Of a stretch of 64,000 nucleotides of DNA, positions 17,412 to 26,721 are shown piece by piece. The position numbers were made by a program, and so were the translations under genes. Position 1 is the stretch's first letter; every line of letters begins with the position of its first letter. The notes beneath the pieces are model-generated. The model saw only the letters and a list, made by a program, of their open reading frames with translations, ran no database searches and had not been told where the DNA came from. Origin of the DNA: Rossellomorea pakistanensis (GTDB taxonomy: Bacteria; Bacillota; Bacilli; Bacillales; Bacillaceae_B); assembly GCF_016908495.1 (NCBI RefSeq), contig NZ_JAFBDZ010000002.1, positions 496,001-560,000 of the forward strand, written 5' to 3'.

Positions 17412-19457
17412 TTGAGAAAGCCTTTTCGTACTTTAAGTAAAACCGTTTTAGCTACAACGATGGCCCTATCTGTATTTGCTTTACCTATTTCTTTAGATGG
17501 TGTCATCGCTGCAAAGCCAGAACATGCTGGGAAACCTAGTAAAGCAGGGAAACATGAAGTGAATCTTAGAATCTTAGGAACAACTGATATTCATACGCAT
17601 TTATATAATTATGACTATTATAAGGATGCAGAAACGATCGAATTTGGTTTAGCTAAGACGGCAACGTTGATTAAGGAAGCGAGATCAGAAGTGGAGAACA
17701 CGTTGTTGTTTGATAATGGCGATCTTATTCAAGGGAATCCGCTGGGTGATTATAAAGCAAAAGTGGACAGACTTGAGGATGGTGAAGTTCATCCCGTTTT
17801 TAAAGCGATGGAATTATTAAATTATGATGGAGCAACTGTTGGGAATCATGAATTTAATTATGGGTTGGATTATTTAGATGAAGTATTAGATGACGCCCCG
17901 TTTCCGTATGTAAATGCCAACGTTTACAAGGATGATGGTGATGATAATCCTAACAATGATCACAATTACTTTAAACCATATCAAATCATCAACAAAAAGG
18001 TGAAGGATGTTAATGGAAAAACAAAAGTCATCCAAATTGGGGTCATTGGAGCAGTAACGCCTCAAATTACACAATGGGATAAAGCAAATCTGGATGGCAA
18101 GGTAATCACAAAGGATATCGTTAAATCGGTAGAATCGAATATTCCTAAAATGAAGGAAGAAGGTGCGGATCTTATTATTGTCCTTTCACACTCAGGAATG
18201 GGAGATGCGAAGTATAGTGAATTTGAAGAAAATGCTGCTTACGATCTGACAAAGGTTGAAGGGGTAGACGCGATTATTTCGGGGCATAACCATAAAACCT
18301 TCCCAGGTGATTTCGGTGATCTTCCCGGTGTAGATACGGATAAAGGCACTGTAAATGGTGTTCCTTTTATCATGCCTGGAAACTGGGGCAATCAACTTGG
18401 CGTAATGGACTTAACGATTAAAAAAATAAAAGGAAAATGGCAGGTTACTCGTTCTGAAACAGAGCTTCGAGCTATTTTCAGAAGCTACAAAGAGAATGGA
18501 CAAACGAAAAAGGAAAGCTTAGCTGATCCCGATCCAGCAATTTTAGAAGTGGTAAAGGAAGACCATGAGGCAACAGTGAATTATGTACGTCAACCTGTTG
18601 GTCAAACATCTGCAGGTATTCACAGCTACTTTGCATTAGTACAGGATGATCCATCCATTCAAATTGTGACAAATGCTCAAAAGTGGTACATCGAAAAGCA
18701 ATTAAAAGGTACTCCGAATGAAGATCTACCCATTCTTTCAGCTGGTGCACCATTTAAAGCAGGCGGACGTAATGGGGCAAACTATTATACTTATATTCCT
18801 GAAGGTACCATTGCCATAAAAAACGTATCAGATCTTTATCTCTATCCAAACACAGTGGCCACGGTAAAAGTTACCGGTGCGGATGTGAAAGAATGGTTGG
18901 AAATGTCTGCAGGACAATTTAATCAAATGAAAGAGGAAGCCAGTGGTGAGCAAGCTTTAATCAATAATGATTTCCCAACTTATAACTATGATGTGATTGA
19001 TGGTGTCACATATGAGATTGATGTGACAGAGCAAGCAAAATACGATGGAGACGGAAATGTAATAAATCCTGAAGCAAATAGAATCAAAAACTTACAGTAC
19101 AATGGACAGCCTATTGATGTAAATCAAGAGTTTATTGTCGTAACTAATAACTATCGTGCAAGTGGTACATTCCCTGGTGTAAGAAACAATACAGGAGTGG
19201 AATTATATCCAGATGAAAACCGTCAAGCGATCATTGATTTTATCCGTGAAAAAGGTACGATAGATCCTTCTGCTGATAATAACTGGACCTTTGCACCTGT
19301 TGGGCATGCTGTGAATGCAACCTTCGAATCTTCAATGGATGCACAAAAAGCTCTTAGAGAAAATAGCCCGATTGAATATCAAGGAGAAGGAACAAATGGC
19401 TTCGGAAAATATTCTATTCAGTTTCCAAAAGCAGATTCTTCGAAGGTGAACAAATAA
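17412..19457 (+). CDS. Secreted CpdB-type 2',3'-cyclic-nucleotide 2'-phosphodiesterase/3'-nucleotidase
   Basis: 681 aa from a TTG placed nine bases after AAGGAG; the frame extends nine bases further upstream to another TTG that overlaps the SD spacing. A signal peptide spans residues 1-33. The metallophosphoesterase domain shows TTDIHTH (57-63), DNGDLIQG, GNHEFNYG (144-151), SHSG and SGHNHKTF. The C-terminal nucleotidase domain has the CpdB-type NVSDLYLYPNTVATVKV and WLEMSAGQFNQM motifs. It salvages phosphate and nucleosides from extracellular nucleotides. Unlike some Bacillus relatives it ends without an LPxTG anchor, so it is probably released. Confidence 0.88.
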   Translation: MRKPFRTLSKTVLATTMALSVFALPISLDGVIAAKPEHAGKPSKAGKHEVNLRILGTTDIHTHLYNYDYYKDAETIEFGLAKTATLIKEARSEVENTLLFDNGDLIQGNPLGDYKAKVDRLEDGEVHPVFKAMELLNYDGATVGNHEFNYGLDYLDEVLDDAPFPYVNANVYKDDGDDNPNNDHNYFKPYQIINKKVKDVNGKTKVIQIGVIGAVTPQITQWDKANLDGKVITKDIVKSVESNIPKMKEEGADLIIVLSHSGMGDAKYSEFEENAAYDLTKVEGVDAIISGHNHKTFPGDFGDLPGVDTDKGTVNGVPFIMPGNWGNQLGVMDLTIKKIKGKWQVTRSETELRAIFRSYKENGQTKKESLADPDPAILEVVKEDHEATVNYVRQPVGQTSAGIHSYFALVQDDPSIQIVTNAQKWYIEKQLKGTPNEDLPILSAGAPFKAGGRNGANYYTYIPEGTIAIKNVSDLYLYPNTVATVKVTGADVKEWLEMSAGQFNQMKEEASGEQALINNDFPTYNYDVIDGVTYEIDVTEQAKYDGDGNVINPEANRIKNLQYNGQPIDVNQEFIVVTNNYRASGTFPGVRNNTGVELYPDENRQAIIDFIREKGTIDPSADNNWTFAPVGHAVNATFESSMDAQKALRENSPIEYQGEGTNGFGKYSIQFPKADSSKVNK

Positions 19458-19501
19458 GTAAACGTACTTTTATCGACATGTGACAATTAAATTGTAAAAA
19501 A

Positions 19502-19549
19502 GGGGCTGTCTGATAGGCATTTTTATACTATCAGAAGGCTCTTTTTTTT
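19502..19549 (+). terminator. Terminator of the nucleotidase gene
   Basis: TCTGATAG (19509-19516) pairs with CTATCAGA (19528-19535), extended by imperfect GC pairs, and is followed by eight T at 19542-19549. Confidence 0.8.
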
Positions 19550-19711
19550 GATTAACCAGCTCCTTTGATCTTCAGTCTTAAATTTTGATGAATTTATCAC
19601 TCATTCTGTTTTTTCTTTAAAATTAATACGAGAATATTCCACGCTCACTCTCTGCATCGGGAAAATCCCCTATTTTCCTTACCTTGAATGTGGTAATGCA
19701 CAACTTTTTGA

Positions 19712-19803
19712 TTTTATGCACGAGAATGGTTGGGAATTGCATCAGAATCTAAATTTACGCACAAAAGCGACTAGGAATTGCACCAGACTTCAAATTTATG
19801 CAC
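19712..19803. repeat. 41-bp tandem repeat, about 2.2 copies
   Basis: The core TTTATGCAC/TTTACGCAC recurs at 19712, 19753 and 19794, exactly 41 bp apart, with a second conserved block GGAATTGCA(T/C)CAGA in each unit. The core resembles the TTTATGCG units at 16636-16835. Non-coding. Confidence 0.65.
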
Positions 19804-19853
19804 ATGTTAATAGATAAGGGAACATATCAAACTATCAACATGATAGTAAAAAC

Positions 19854-19971
19854 AAAGGGCTGCTCTAAAACTAGGGAGTCAGGAACCATAACATCAATAA
19901 ATAGGAAATAAGTGTCTTCTATTTATAGCCGAACATGGTGGTTCCTAATCCCTTTTGGGCAGTCTCTTTTA
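19854..19971. repeat. Dispersed ~110-bp palindromic element, copy A
   Basis: The outer arms AAGGGCTG...TCTAAAAC and TTTTGGGCAGTCTCTTTT, plus the inner arms GTCAGGAACCAT and ATGGTGGTTCCTAATCCC, are imperfect reverse complements. The same arm sequences recur at 22321, 28728, 32357, 41121 and 62152. It lies between two rightward genes. The rest of the 19550-20100 gap shows only the 41-bp repeat. Confidence 0.75.
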
Positions 19972-20100
19972 ATGCTCAAGGTTTGCTGACTTGTTGTTGA
20001 AATAAGATTTTTTATTCTTTGAACCCCATTATCGGATAAAAAGGTCGAGATCAATAAATACTAGCTAGGGAAAAGATTACAAATAATGGGGGTGAGCGGA

Positions 20101-20304
20101 ATGAACCAGCTAACGACAAAAGAGTTGGCTTTGATTGAAGACGAAATAAGAGCAGAGGAAATTACAGCAAAGACAATGAATTGGTGTGCTTCACAATGTA
20201 AAGATCAAGAGCTTCGAAAGTCATTGGAACAGCTTGCAGAGCAACATCAATTAAAAATAGCTGATCTTGCACAGTATTTCAATCGTTCTAGAATGATTCA
20301 ATAA
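20101..20304 (+). CDS. Small helical protein paired with a CotF-type coat gene
   Basis: 67 aa from an ATG preceded by GGGGGTGAGCGGA; an upstream in-frame ATG at 20086 lacks an SD. The sequence (LTTKELALIEDEIRAEEITA...) is wholly alpha-helical in character and resembles the short CotF-related or ferritin-like spore proteins of Bacillus. It is 23 bp ahead of the CotF-family gene and shares a terminator with it, so both are probably expressed in the mother cell during sporulation; that timing is inference. Confidence 0.65.
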   Translation: MNQLTTKELALIEDEIRAEEITAKTMNWCASQCKDQELRKSLEQLAEQHQLKIADLAQYFNRSRMIQ

Positions 20305-20327
20305 AGTATGGGAAAGAGGTGTTCTAT

Positions 20328-20621
20328 ATGCCAAATAATATAGAGGGGCGGGGGCTGACGGATCGAGAAATGCTGCAGCTTTGTTTGGAGTTAGAGAAAG
20401 GCCGGTGTCGAAGTATCAGCCATACTATGTTAGAAACAAGCCATAAAGAGCTTCGTGAAATTTATCTACAATGCTTTGAAAATGCGAATTCCAACCAATA
20501 CAAGCTCTATGAAATACTGAATGAAAAAGGCTGGTATCAAACAGATATTGCTTCGCCTGAGCAAATAAGCAAAGTACAGGAGTTTATGCAAAATAATTTA
20601 CACCCTGATAACCAATTTTAA
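20328..20621 (+). CDS. CotF-family spore coat protein
   Basis: 97 aa from ATG 20328, eight bases after GAGG. The core LTDREMLQLCLELEKGRCRS and the later ELREIYLQCFENANSNQYKL match the coat-F domain (a ferritin-like four-helix fold). CotF itself is processed into coat polypeptides; this is a compact relative without the longer N-terminal region, so I do not assign the symbol. It forms a two-gene unit with the preceding small helical gene. Confidence 0.75.
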   Translation: MPNNIEGRGLTDREMLQLCLELEKGRCRSISHTMLETSHKELREIYLQCFENANSNQYKLYEILNEKGWYQTDIASPEQISKVQEFMQNNLHPDNQF

Positions 20622-20702
20622 AAGATCATCATGTTTCTGGCGAAAAGCATTCTTGTAAAGAGATTTATCAAAGCATAACCCAATGTGCAACTAGAACCAA
20701 GG

Positions 20703-20741
20703 AATAAAAGCAATTGCGATTAAGCCGCAATTGCTTTTATT
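20703..20741. terminator. Bidirectional terminator between coat genes and the M14 peptidase gene
   Basis: AATAAAAGCAATTGCG (20703-20718) pairs perfectly with CGCAATTGCTTTTATT (20726-20741) around a seven-base loop, with A and T runs at the outer ends suitable for both directions. Confidence 0.85.
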
Positions 20742-20822
20742 ATGGAAGCTATTAAGTAAATTCATAAATCGTATTTAAGAGATTTGTGATAACCACACAG
20801 TATCCATAAATAGGAATGTGTT

Positions 20823-21890
20823 TTACTCGTCAGATTCTTCTCCCTGTCTGTTTGTCTGAGTAGGAAGAGTATCCCAGAAGCTAGTATCAGCGTTTTCAAT
20901 AGATCCATCGGAAATGGCTCTGACAGCTGCGTCTAATGTTGTGATGGTTTGCTTAATTAAATATCCATTGCTTTTTTGGCCAAGAGCATAGGGCTCATAA
21001 TAATGATCAGACATCCCTCTCATTTCAAAGAGAAGCGTTGAGATATCATAACGAAGAGCGGCCCCATTACGGCCGATATTTGCACCTGATCCACCATTAT
21101 ATTTTCCGATATGTCCCCATCCAGTAGGTTCAAGAGAGTTGTATACTACGGAACCAAGTTTTTTAGATCCTTCTAATACTTCTGGATTTACATCTGGATT
21201 TGTTGGATGCAGGATAGAGCCAGAAACTAGCTCGCCATTGGTTTCGCTAAGTGTTCCTTGGTGGTGTAAATCAATCATATAATCAATTTCGTATTTTTCG
21301 AAAACATTTTCATACAAGGCTTTCGCTTCCACTTCCATATCCTCAATGTCTTTAGCATGCTCACGATTTAAATCAACATTGTTTGCATTGTAACGAGTAA
21401 GATGGCGATCTCCATCTGCTAAATAATCATCAAGTGAGAAATTCACATCGCCCATTGCGCCATCTGCATTCAGCATAGGAATGATAAGAACATTTACATG
21501 ATCCAGAACACCTTTTGTTTTTCCTGTGCCTAAATGTTTGATAAATTCAAGTGCTCCTTCTGTTGTAAGCTGCTCGTTCCCGTGCTGCTGTGTTAAAAAT
21601 AGAATAGTAGGGTTGGCAGGATTAGATAAATACTTAGCCATGTGGATATCACGGCCTTTAACTGTTTGGCCAATCACCTCGAGCTCCAGTAAGTCCTGCT
21701 TTGCATCTTGTGTTTTAAGGAAGTCTACCATACTATCATATGTATGTAGGATCGAAGTTTGGATTGATCCATTTCCTGTGTTAGGACCGTTACCGACAGC
21801 ATTGACAGGCATAGAAACAGCCGTGATAGCCCCTAAAGCCATTAAACTAGATAAAGAAACAGATAAAACCTTCTTTTTAACGCTCATCAT
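20823..21890 (-). CDS. Secreted M14-family zinc carboxypeptidase
   Basis: 355 aa, GGAGG six bases before the ATG, signal peptide about residues 1-31 (ending PVNA). Zinc ligands are H103 and E106 in QQHGNEQLT and a His in IDLHHQ (about 209); R176 in LNREH and catalytic E289 in LLFEMRG complete the M14 active site. It would trim C-terminal residues from extracellular peptides. It is transcribed leftward into the bidirectional terminator shared with the coat genes. The acidic tail ends EESDE. Confidence 0.88.
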   Translation of the reverse strand: MMSVKKKVLSVSLSSLMALGAITAVSMPVNAVGNGPNTGNGSIQTSILHTYDSMVDFLKTQDAKQDLLELEVIGQTVKGRDIHMAKYLSNPANPTILFLTQQHGNEQLTTEGALEFIKHLGTGKTKGVLDHVNVLIIPMLNADGAMGDVNFSLDDYLADGDRHLTRYNANNVDLNREHAKDIEDMEVEAKALYENVFEKYEIDYMIDLHHQGTLSETNGELVSGSILHPTNPDVNPEVLEGSKKLGSVVYNSLEPTGWGHIGKYNGGSGANIGRNGAALRYDISTLLFEMRGMSDHYYEPYALGQKSNGYLIKQTITTLDAAVRAISDGSIENADTSFWDTLPTQTNRQGEESDE

Positions 21891-22079
21891 TTCATACCTC
21901 CATTTATTCTTTTAGTACAACCCTAATTCTACTGTTTCACTACTATTGAATTAATAGAGTATGATACCTATTCTTTTGACAAATTTCGCCTCCCGAAATA
22001 GATTAAAAAAGTATCGTTTTTTAGACAATATTTATAAAGAATCTAGTCGATAAGTATTAGTGGTATTCATAAGGTATTT

Positions 22080-22111
22080 GGATAATATTTATTTTGTAGG
22101 ATATATTATCC
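22080..22111. promoter_or_regulatory. 9-bp inverted repeat, candidate operator
   Basis: GGATAATAT (22080-22088) and ATATTATCC (22103-22111) are perfect reverse complements 14 bp apart, about 190 bp upstream of the M14 peptidase start. No binding protein is implied. The surrounding 21891-22320 is AT-rich and otherwise featureless. Confidence 0.35.
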
Positions 22112-22320
22112 AGTGAGTCTGCTTGGGAATCTATTTAAAAAACAGAAACTAAACAAATTTCTGCGATTTATGTCGAAAATTCACGAATTTCGAATTAATA
22201 CATATGATAAATGTGCTAATAAATATGTAGTAATTGAAAATGTATTTGCATCTGTTTTAAATGACTAGACAATCTTTATATAATTAGAAAAAAGAACATA
22301 GTAATTCAGATAAAAAGAAT

Positions 22321-22440
22321 AAGGGCAGTCCCGAAACCGAGTCAGGAACCACCATTCCATCTATAGAGGAAACCTACATATCACCTTCTATAAATGGATA
22401 ATCATAATGGTTCCAGTCACTTTATGGGATAGCCCTTATT
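22321..22440. repeat. Dispersed ~110-bp palindromic element, copy B
   Basis: Outer arms AAGGGCAGTCCC / GGGATAGCCCTT and inner arms AGTCAGGAACCACCAT / ATGGTTCCAGTCAC, with CTATAGAGG / CCTTCTATA nearer the centre. Almost 120 bp, between two leftward transcription units. Confidence 0.8.
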
Positions 22441-22480
22441 AAAAAAATCATTCTGTTAAAATCCATTTGTTGAGTGTTGC

Positions 22481-22636
22481 TTAATCCTCGTCTAATACAA
22501 CAGGAAGCTCGTCTCTAATATGGTCTTTTTGAGGTTTGGAACCAACATTTTGTTTTAAATTCTTATTCCCAACATAGGTTGATTTATGTTCATGAGAAAG
22601 CTTTGCAACTTTTCCTGGATCGTTATTGACCAACAT
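22481..22636 (-). CDS. Small hypothetical protein, 51 aa
   Basis: ATG at 22636 has GGAG six bases upstream; the longer frame (GTG at 22714) has no SD. The product MLVNNDPGKVAKLSHEHKST... is hydrophilic and ends in the acidic DELPVVLDED. No family recognised. It lies 120 bp behind the amino-acid permease on the same strand and could be cotranscribed with it. Confidence 0.4.
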   Translation of the reverse strand: MLVNNDPGKVAKLSHEHKSTYVGNKNLKQNVGSKPQKDHIRDELPVVLDED

Positions 22637-22757
22637 TATGCACTCCATTTCATCAATCATTATTGAATCGAAATACTTGAAAAGAATTTCTTGATTAGTA
22701 TGGAGCAAAGCCACGATAAAATTAGTGACAAATCGTTCCGTTTAAACAAGAAACATG

Positions 22758-24134
22758 TTAATAATACCGAATTGGATTTTTTGATTTATTCCAGACTTTT
22801 TTCATCCTTAAGCACACCAAACCGATTATCACTACAAATAGTAAGCTGACATATAATCCAGGTCGAATCTCTTTTTCTAACAGTGTTCCGCTTATGGCTA
22901 AAAGGATTAATGCTAGTCCAACAAATGAGAAGACCTTATTCCATAATTTATAGTGTAGAATTCGAAAAGAAGAAATAATGATAAAAAACCAATTGTATAG
23001 CAACAAGATTCCGGCTGCAGTGGTGATATATTCATATATTCTTCCTGGGAGAAGTAAGGCTGTGATAATAGATGCCAACAAACCAATAGTAGCAAGTATT
23101 AAAGAGGGGACAGGCAGACTTTTAAACCTCTTACTCTTTTTTGCAAAGAAGGCCGGAGCATCTCCGTCTTCAGCCAGTGTTACAAGCAGATTTGTAACTC
23201 CATATAAAGACGCAGTCATTGTTGAAAATCCCGCTATTATGATCGCTCCGTTAAACACATGCGGGAAAAAAGCGAGATGATAATCTGCAAAAGCCGTAAC
23301 AAAGGGACTTTCTTTTTCGTGAAATGTGTCCAGTGAAGCCATCGTTACCGCAAATCCAAGGGATAATACATAGACCACTGTCAATCCAAGCAGCATAACC
23401 TTGCCCGCCTTTGGAGCTTCTTCTTTCTTCTTAAGCTGCATCGCCATGATTCCAATTACTTCAATTCCTCCATATGCGTAAAAAGCATAAATGAGTGACC
23501 CCCAAAAGCCTTTCAAGCCATCGGTAAAGATATCATTGCTTTTAGTAGGTAAGTCAGGCCGTATTGGATCTCCGGGAATCCACCCACATACTGCGGCAAC
23601 GGCAAGAATAATGAACATAACGATTGCAGCAAATTTTACGATGGCTAGTATGTTTTCAATTTTGTCGAAACCCCTTGTTCCTGTTAAAACCACAATGATT
23701 GAAATAAGGGCATAACCTGCTGCAAAAATCCACAAAGGAATATTCGGAAACCAAAATTGTGATAGGATTGATAGCGCGGTCAATTGGCTGCCCATGATAA
23801 GAATATTGGAACACCAATAATTCCATCCGCAACTAAAGCCTGCCCATTGACCGTATGCCTTGCCTGCATAGTAACAGAATGAACCCTCTTGAGGATCTTC
23901 AGCTGTCATTTTTGCTAAACTATTGAATACAATATAGGTTCCGATTGCTGCCAATATAAAAGAAAAGACAATGGAGGGGCCTGTTATACCAATCCCGATA
24001 CTTGAACCGAGAAAGTAACCGGTTCCAATCGTACAGCCGACACCAATTAACGATAATTGCCACCATTTTAGGTCTCCCTTATTAGAACCTTTGTTTGCTG
24101 CTTGACCTGAAGCACCAGTGCCGCACTTTCCCAT
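22758..24134 (-). CDS. APC-family amino-acid permease
   Basis: 458 aa, GGGGG five bases before ATG. After a short Gly/Lys-rich N-terminus, TM1 carries the APC substrate motif IGVGCTIGTGYFLGSS; about twelve membrane segments follow, with the conserved GFWGSLIYAFYAYGGIEVIG in TM6. The family exchanges or imports amino acids with protons. Substrate cannot be read from sequence. It is divergent from nothing nearby; gvpU lies upstream on the same strand. Confidence 0.85.
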   Translation of the reverse strand: MGKCGTGASGQAANKGSNKGDLKWWQLSLIGVGCTIGTGYFLGSSIGIGITGPSIVFSFILAAIGTYIVFNSLAKMTAEDPQEGSFCYYAGKAYGQWAGFSCGWNYWCSNILIMGSQLTALSILSQFWFPNIPLWIFAAGYALISIIVVLTGTRGFDKIENILAIVKFAAIVMFIILAVAAVCGWIPGDPIRPDLPTKSNDIFTDGLKGFWGSLIYAFYAYGGIEVIGIMAMQLKKKEEAPKAGKVMLLGLTVVYVLSLGFAVTMASLDTFHEKESPFVTAFADYHLAFFPHVFNGAIIIAGFSTMTASLYGVTNLLVTLAEDGDAPAFFAKKSKRFKSLPVPSLILATIGLLASIITALLLPGRIYEYITTAAGILLLYNWFFIIISSFRILHYKLWNKVFSFVGLALILLAISGTLLEKEIRPGLYVSLLFVVIIGLVCLRMKKVWNKSKNPIRYY

Positions 24135-24229
24135 CTAATACCCCCTTACCTAGGTATTATTATTGATATAGCTAATTTGAATATGTAACTAATAAGGGTG
24201 TTTACATACCATTTTACTAGACCTAAACA

Positions 24230-24652
24230 TTAGTCATGAAAATCAAAGGAAAAACCATCTATGGAAGAAATTCTACCTCTCCACCAATTGCTGCTATTAG
24301 TAGTAGGTGAATGACTTGTGCCAAGATATCTAGCTTGTTTTAAGTGGATGAAAGTTGCAGAATTCTCTTTATCCTCTTTGGTATCCTGTTCCTGCTTTTG
24401 CTTTGAATATCCATCCATCAAATCAGTGAATTTTTTTGTGATGATTTTTGACATTGTCGTGTCCTGTAAGTCTTTGGATGACTCCTTAATCCCTTCATAG
24501 TAGGCACTAGCCCCAATTAGAGTACCAGAAACTACTACACCATCAACATTAAGTGTGATGGCAATTTCAATTCCATCCTCTTCTACTAAAGATAAAAACA
24601 TTAGTAATACAGCGTCATCTGTAGCCATTTGTTCTTGTTTTTTATTGGCCAT
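24230..24652 (-). CDS. gvpU: GvpU-type gas vesicle accessory protein (orphan)
   Basis: 140 aa from ATG 24652 with GGGGTG six bases upstream; a GTG nine bases earlier would overlap that SD. MATDDAVLLMFLSLVEEDGI, ITLNVDGVVVSGTLIGAS and the C-terminal WWRGRISSIDGFSF match GvpU of Bacillus megaterium gas vesicle clusters. No other gvp gene is in the window, so it is either a stray accessory gene or a family member with another role. The symbol is from similarity only. Confidence 0.7.
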   Translation of the reverse strand: MANKKQEQMATDDAVLLMFLSLVEEDGIEIAITLNVDGVVVSGTLIGASAYYEGIKESSKDLQDTTMSKIITKKFTDLMDGYSKQKQEQDTKEDKENSATFIHLKQARYLGTSHSPTTNSSNWWRGRISSIDGFSFDFHD

Positions 24653-24928
24653 AATGGTCACCCCGTAACTATTATTAATTTAGGCAATGCAATTGAATAT
24701 ATCTAAGGACTTGTAACTTTTAATTTGGATCATGAAGATATTTCCTATTCACTTTTCTTCTGTTCCTGATCGTGGAATATTCTACAAAAAGTGCTCCATA
24801 CTAATTGATAGGCTTTGTCTAATTTCCAATCTAAATGTCGTTTTATTGTTTGTTTATTTAAAAGTCATCAAATATTTTTGTAAGGCCGGTAAGGGATTTT
24901 ATAAAATTCTTTTATAAAGGTGACGAAA

Positions 24929-26143
24929 ATGAAATCAAAGAAGATTGATTTATTGGCGGTTTCCTCCGTCCCTCTTGTCATGACATTAGGAAACTCCATG
25001 CTTATTCCTGTATTACCGCTTATTGAACAAAAGTTAAATATTACTTCGTTTCAAGTTTCTTTAATTATCACCGTTTATTCTATTGTGGCGATCATTCTAA
25101 TACCAATAGCGGGTTATTTATCTGATCGTTTCGGGAGAAAATGTGTCATGGTTCCTTGTCTAATTATTGCAGGAATTGGTGGAGCGATTTCAGGCTGGGC
25201 TTCTTGGAAAATGCAAGACCCTTTTACGATGATTCTTGTAGGAAGGGTGTTACAAGGAATAGGTTCGGCTGGGGCAGCGCCTGTTGTGATTCCACTGATT
25301 GGCGATATGTTTAATAATGATGATGAGATTACATCGGGGTTAGGTTTGATTGAGACCTCTAATACTGCTGGTAAAGTGTTAAGTCCGATTATAGGTGCTT
25401 TTTTAGCATCCTTTATTTGGTTTTTGCCTTTTTGGTTTATTCCTTTTTTTAGTTTCATCAGTGTATTGCTTGTTAGCTTTCTTGTGAAAAAACCAGAACA
25501 GGATCAAAAGAAGCAATCGATTTCTGAATTTGTTAAAAGTGTAAAGGGAACTTTTAAAGAAAATGGTACATGGCTTTATACCGTTTTTTTTGCTGGATGT
25601 ATCATTATGTTTGTGTTATTTGGCGTGCTCTTTTATCTATCAGACATGTTAGAGAAAAAATATCATATTGATGGAGTGTATAAGGGGTTTTTACTTGCTG
25701 TCCCTTTGATTTTTCTCTCCATAAGTTCCTTTATAGCAGGAAAGAAAATAGGTGAAAGCAAAAAACTAATGAAACTAGTTATTGCTGGTGGGATGGCTTT
25801 ACTAGCGTTCTCCTTTGCTGCTTTAAGACTTCAGCATTCGTTTATCTTTTTGCTTACTTTTCTCGTTTTTAGCGGGATCGGAATAGGTGCAGCCCTTCCA
25901 TGTCTTGATGCATTAATTACAGAAGGAATTGAAAAAGCAGAAAGGGGAACGATTACATCCTTTTATAGTGCGATGAGGTTTATTGGTGTTGCTGCTGGTC
26001 CGCCTGCATACGCCTACCTGATGTCCGTTTCAGATCACCTTATTTTTTATGTGTCAGGCGGGATTAGTTTAATCGCCTTAATCATTGTGTTTCTTTTTAT
26101 TAAGCCTGATAGAGAAAAGAAGAATACGATTAAGTATGCTTAA
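24929..26143 (+). CDS. MFS drug/metabolite exporter, paralogue of the YitG-like gene
   Basis: 404 aa from ATG 24929 after AAAGGTGACGAAA. Twelve membrane segments; the MFS loop motif is GYLSDRFGRK, followed by GRVLQGIGSAGAAPVVIPLI, typical of the DHA1 drug:H+ antiporter branch. It is clearly related to the MFS protein at 45636-46880 (shared [16 protein letters not shown]-like and GPPAYA/GPPIFS motifs). A small secreted protein follows 39 bp downstream and may be cotranscribed. Substrate unknown. Confidence 0.85.
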   Translation: MKSKKIDLLAVSSVPLVMTLGNSMLIPVLPLIEQKLNITSFQVSLIITVYSIVAIILIPIAGYLSDRFGRKCVMVPCLIIAGIGGAISGWASWKMQDPFTMILVGRVLQGIGSAGAAPVVIPLIGDMFNNDDEITSGLGLIETSNTAGKVLSPIIGAFLASFIWFLPFWFIPFFSFISVLLVSFLVKKPEQDQKKQSISEFVKSVKGTFKENGTWLYTVFFAGCIIMFVLFGVLFYLSDMLEKKYHIDGVYKGFLLAVPLIFLSISSFIAGKKIGESKKLMKLVIAGGMALLAFSFAALRLQHSFIFLLTFLVFSGIGIGAALPCLDALITEGIEKAERGTITSFYSAMRFIGVAAGPPAYAYLMSVSDHLIFYVSGGISLIALIIVFLFIKPDREKKNTIKYA

Positions 26144-26182
26144 GTACCTTATACTATTTAAATTAGAAAGGGAATCGTTAAA

Positions 26183-26578
26183 TTGAAAAAAATCGTTTTT
26201 ATCACAACCTGTTTATTTATCATAGTATTTTCAATGACTGTACATGCAATCGATTTCGAAATGAATGAAACAGATCAGTGGTCAATAGAGTTAGCGAACT
26301 CTTCAAATCAACAAGCGAGTATTAAACTAAAAAATAAAGGCAAGAAAATTTATACTGTAGTGGCAAAGGTTATGACATCTAACCATACACAGGAACAAAA
26401 AATTAGTAAAAAAAGTGTAAGTAGCGATGAGATCTTGATATTTGATGATATAAAAACGGGCAGGGATCGTGAACAAATAGAAGTGATCGTATCTTGGCGT
26501 GAAAAGTTAATAACCTCTAGACATGGAAAAATAGCTTCTGGTCAAAAGCATCAAGAGGTATTCGTTATAGCACCATAA
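26183..26578 (+). CDS. Small secreted protein of unknown function
   Basis: 131 aa from TTG, AAAGGGA nine bases upstream. Residues 1-25 are a signal peptide (LKKIVFITTCLFIIVFSMTV, cleavage near VHA). The mature part has beta-strand character (WSIELANSSNQQASIKLKNK; EQIEVIVSWR) like a small extracellular Ig-like fold. No family recognised. Probably cotranscribed with the MFS gene in front. Confidence 0.6.
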   Translation: MKKIVFITTCLFIIVFSMTVHAIDFEMNETDQWSIELANSSNQQASIKLKNKGKKIYTVVAKVMTSNHTQEQKISKKSVSSDEILIFDDIKTGRDREQIEVIVSWREKLITSRHGKIASGQKHQEVFVIAP

Positions 26579-26721
26579 TTAATAAACTCTATTTTACATT
26601 CTAATCGAACTTGAATTATTTACAGAAGGGAGGAGGAATAATTCTAACCTAAAGATGCAAAGATAAAAATAAATATAAAATCTTTAATAAAGTAAAATGA
26701 TGTTCCGGAGGGGGTAATAAA

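Noticed and set aside
21526-21915. 129-codon rightward frame
   Set aside because: Antisense to the M14 peptidase with complete active site.
24732-24917. 61-codon rightward frame upstream of the MFS gene
   Set aside because: No SD and no recognisable product; promoter region is more likely.
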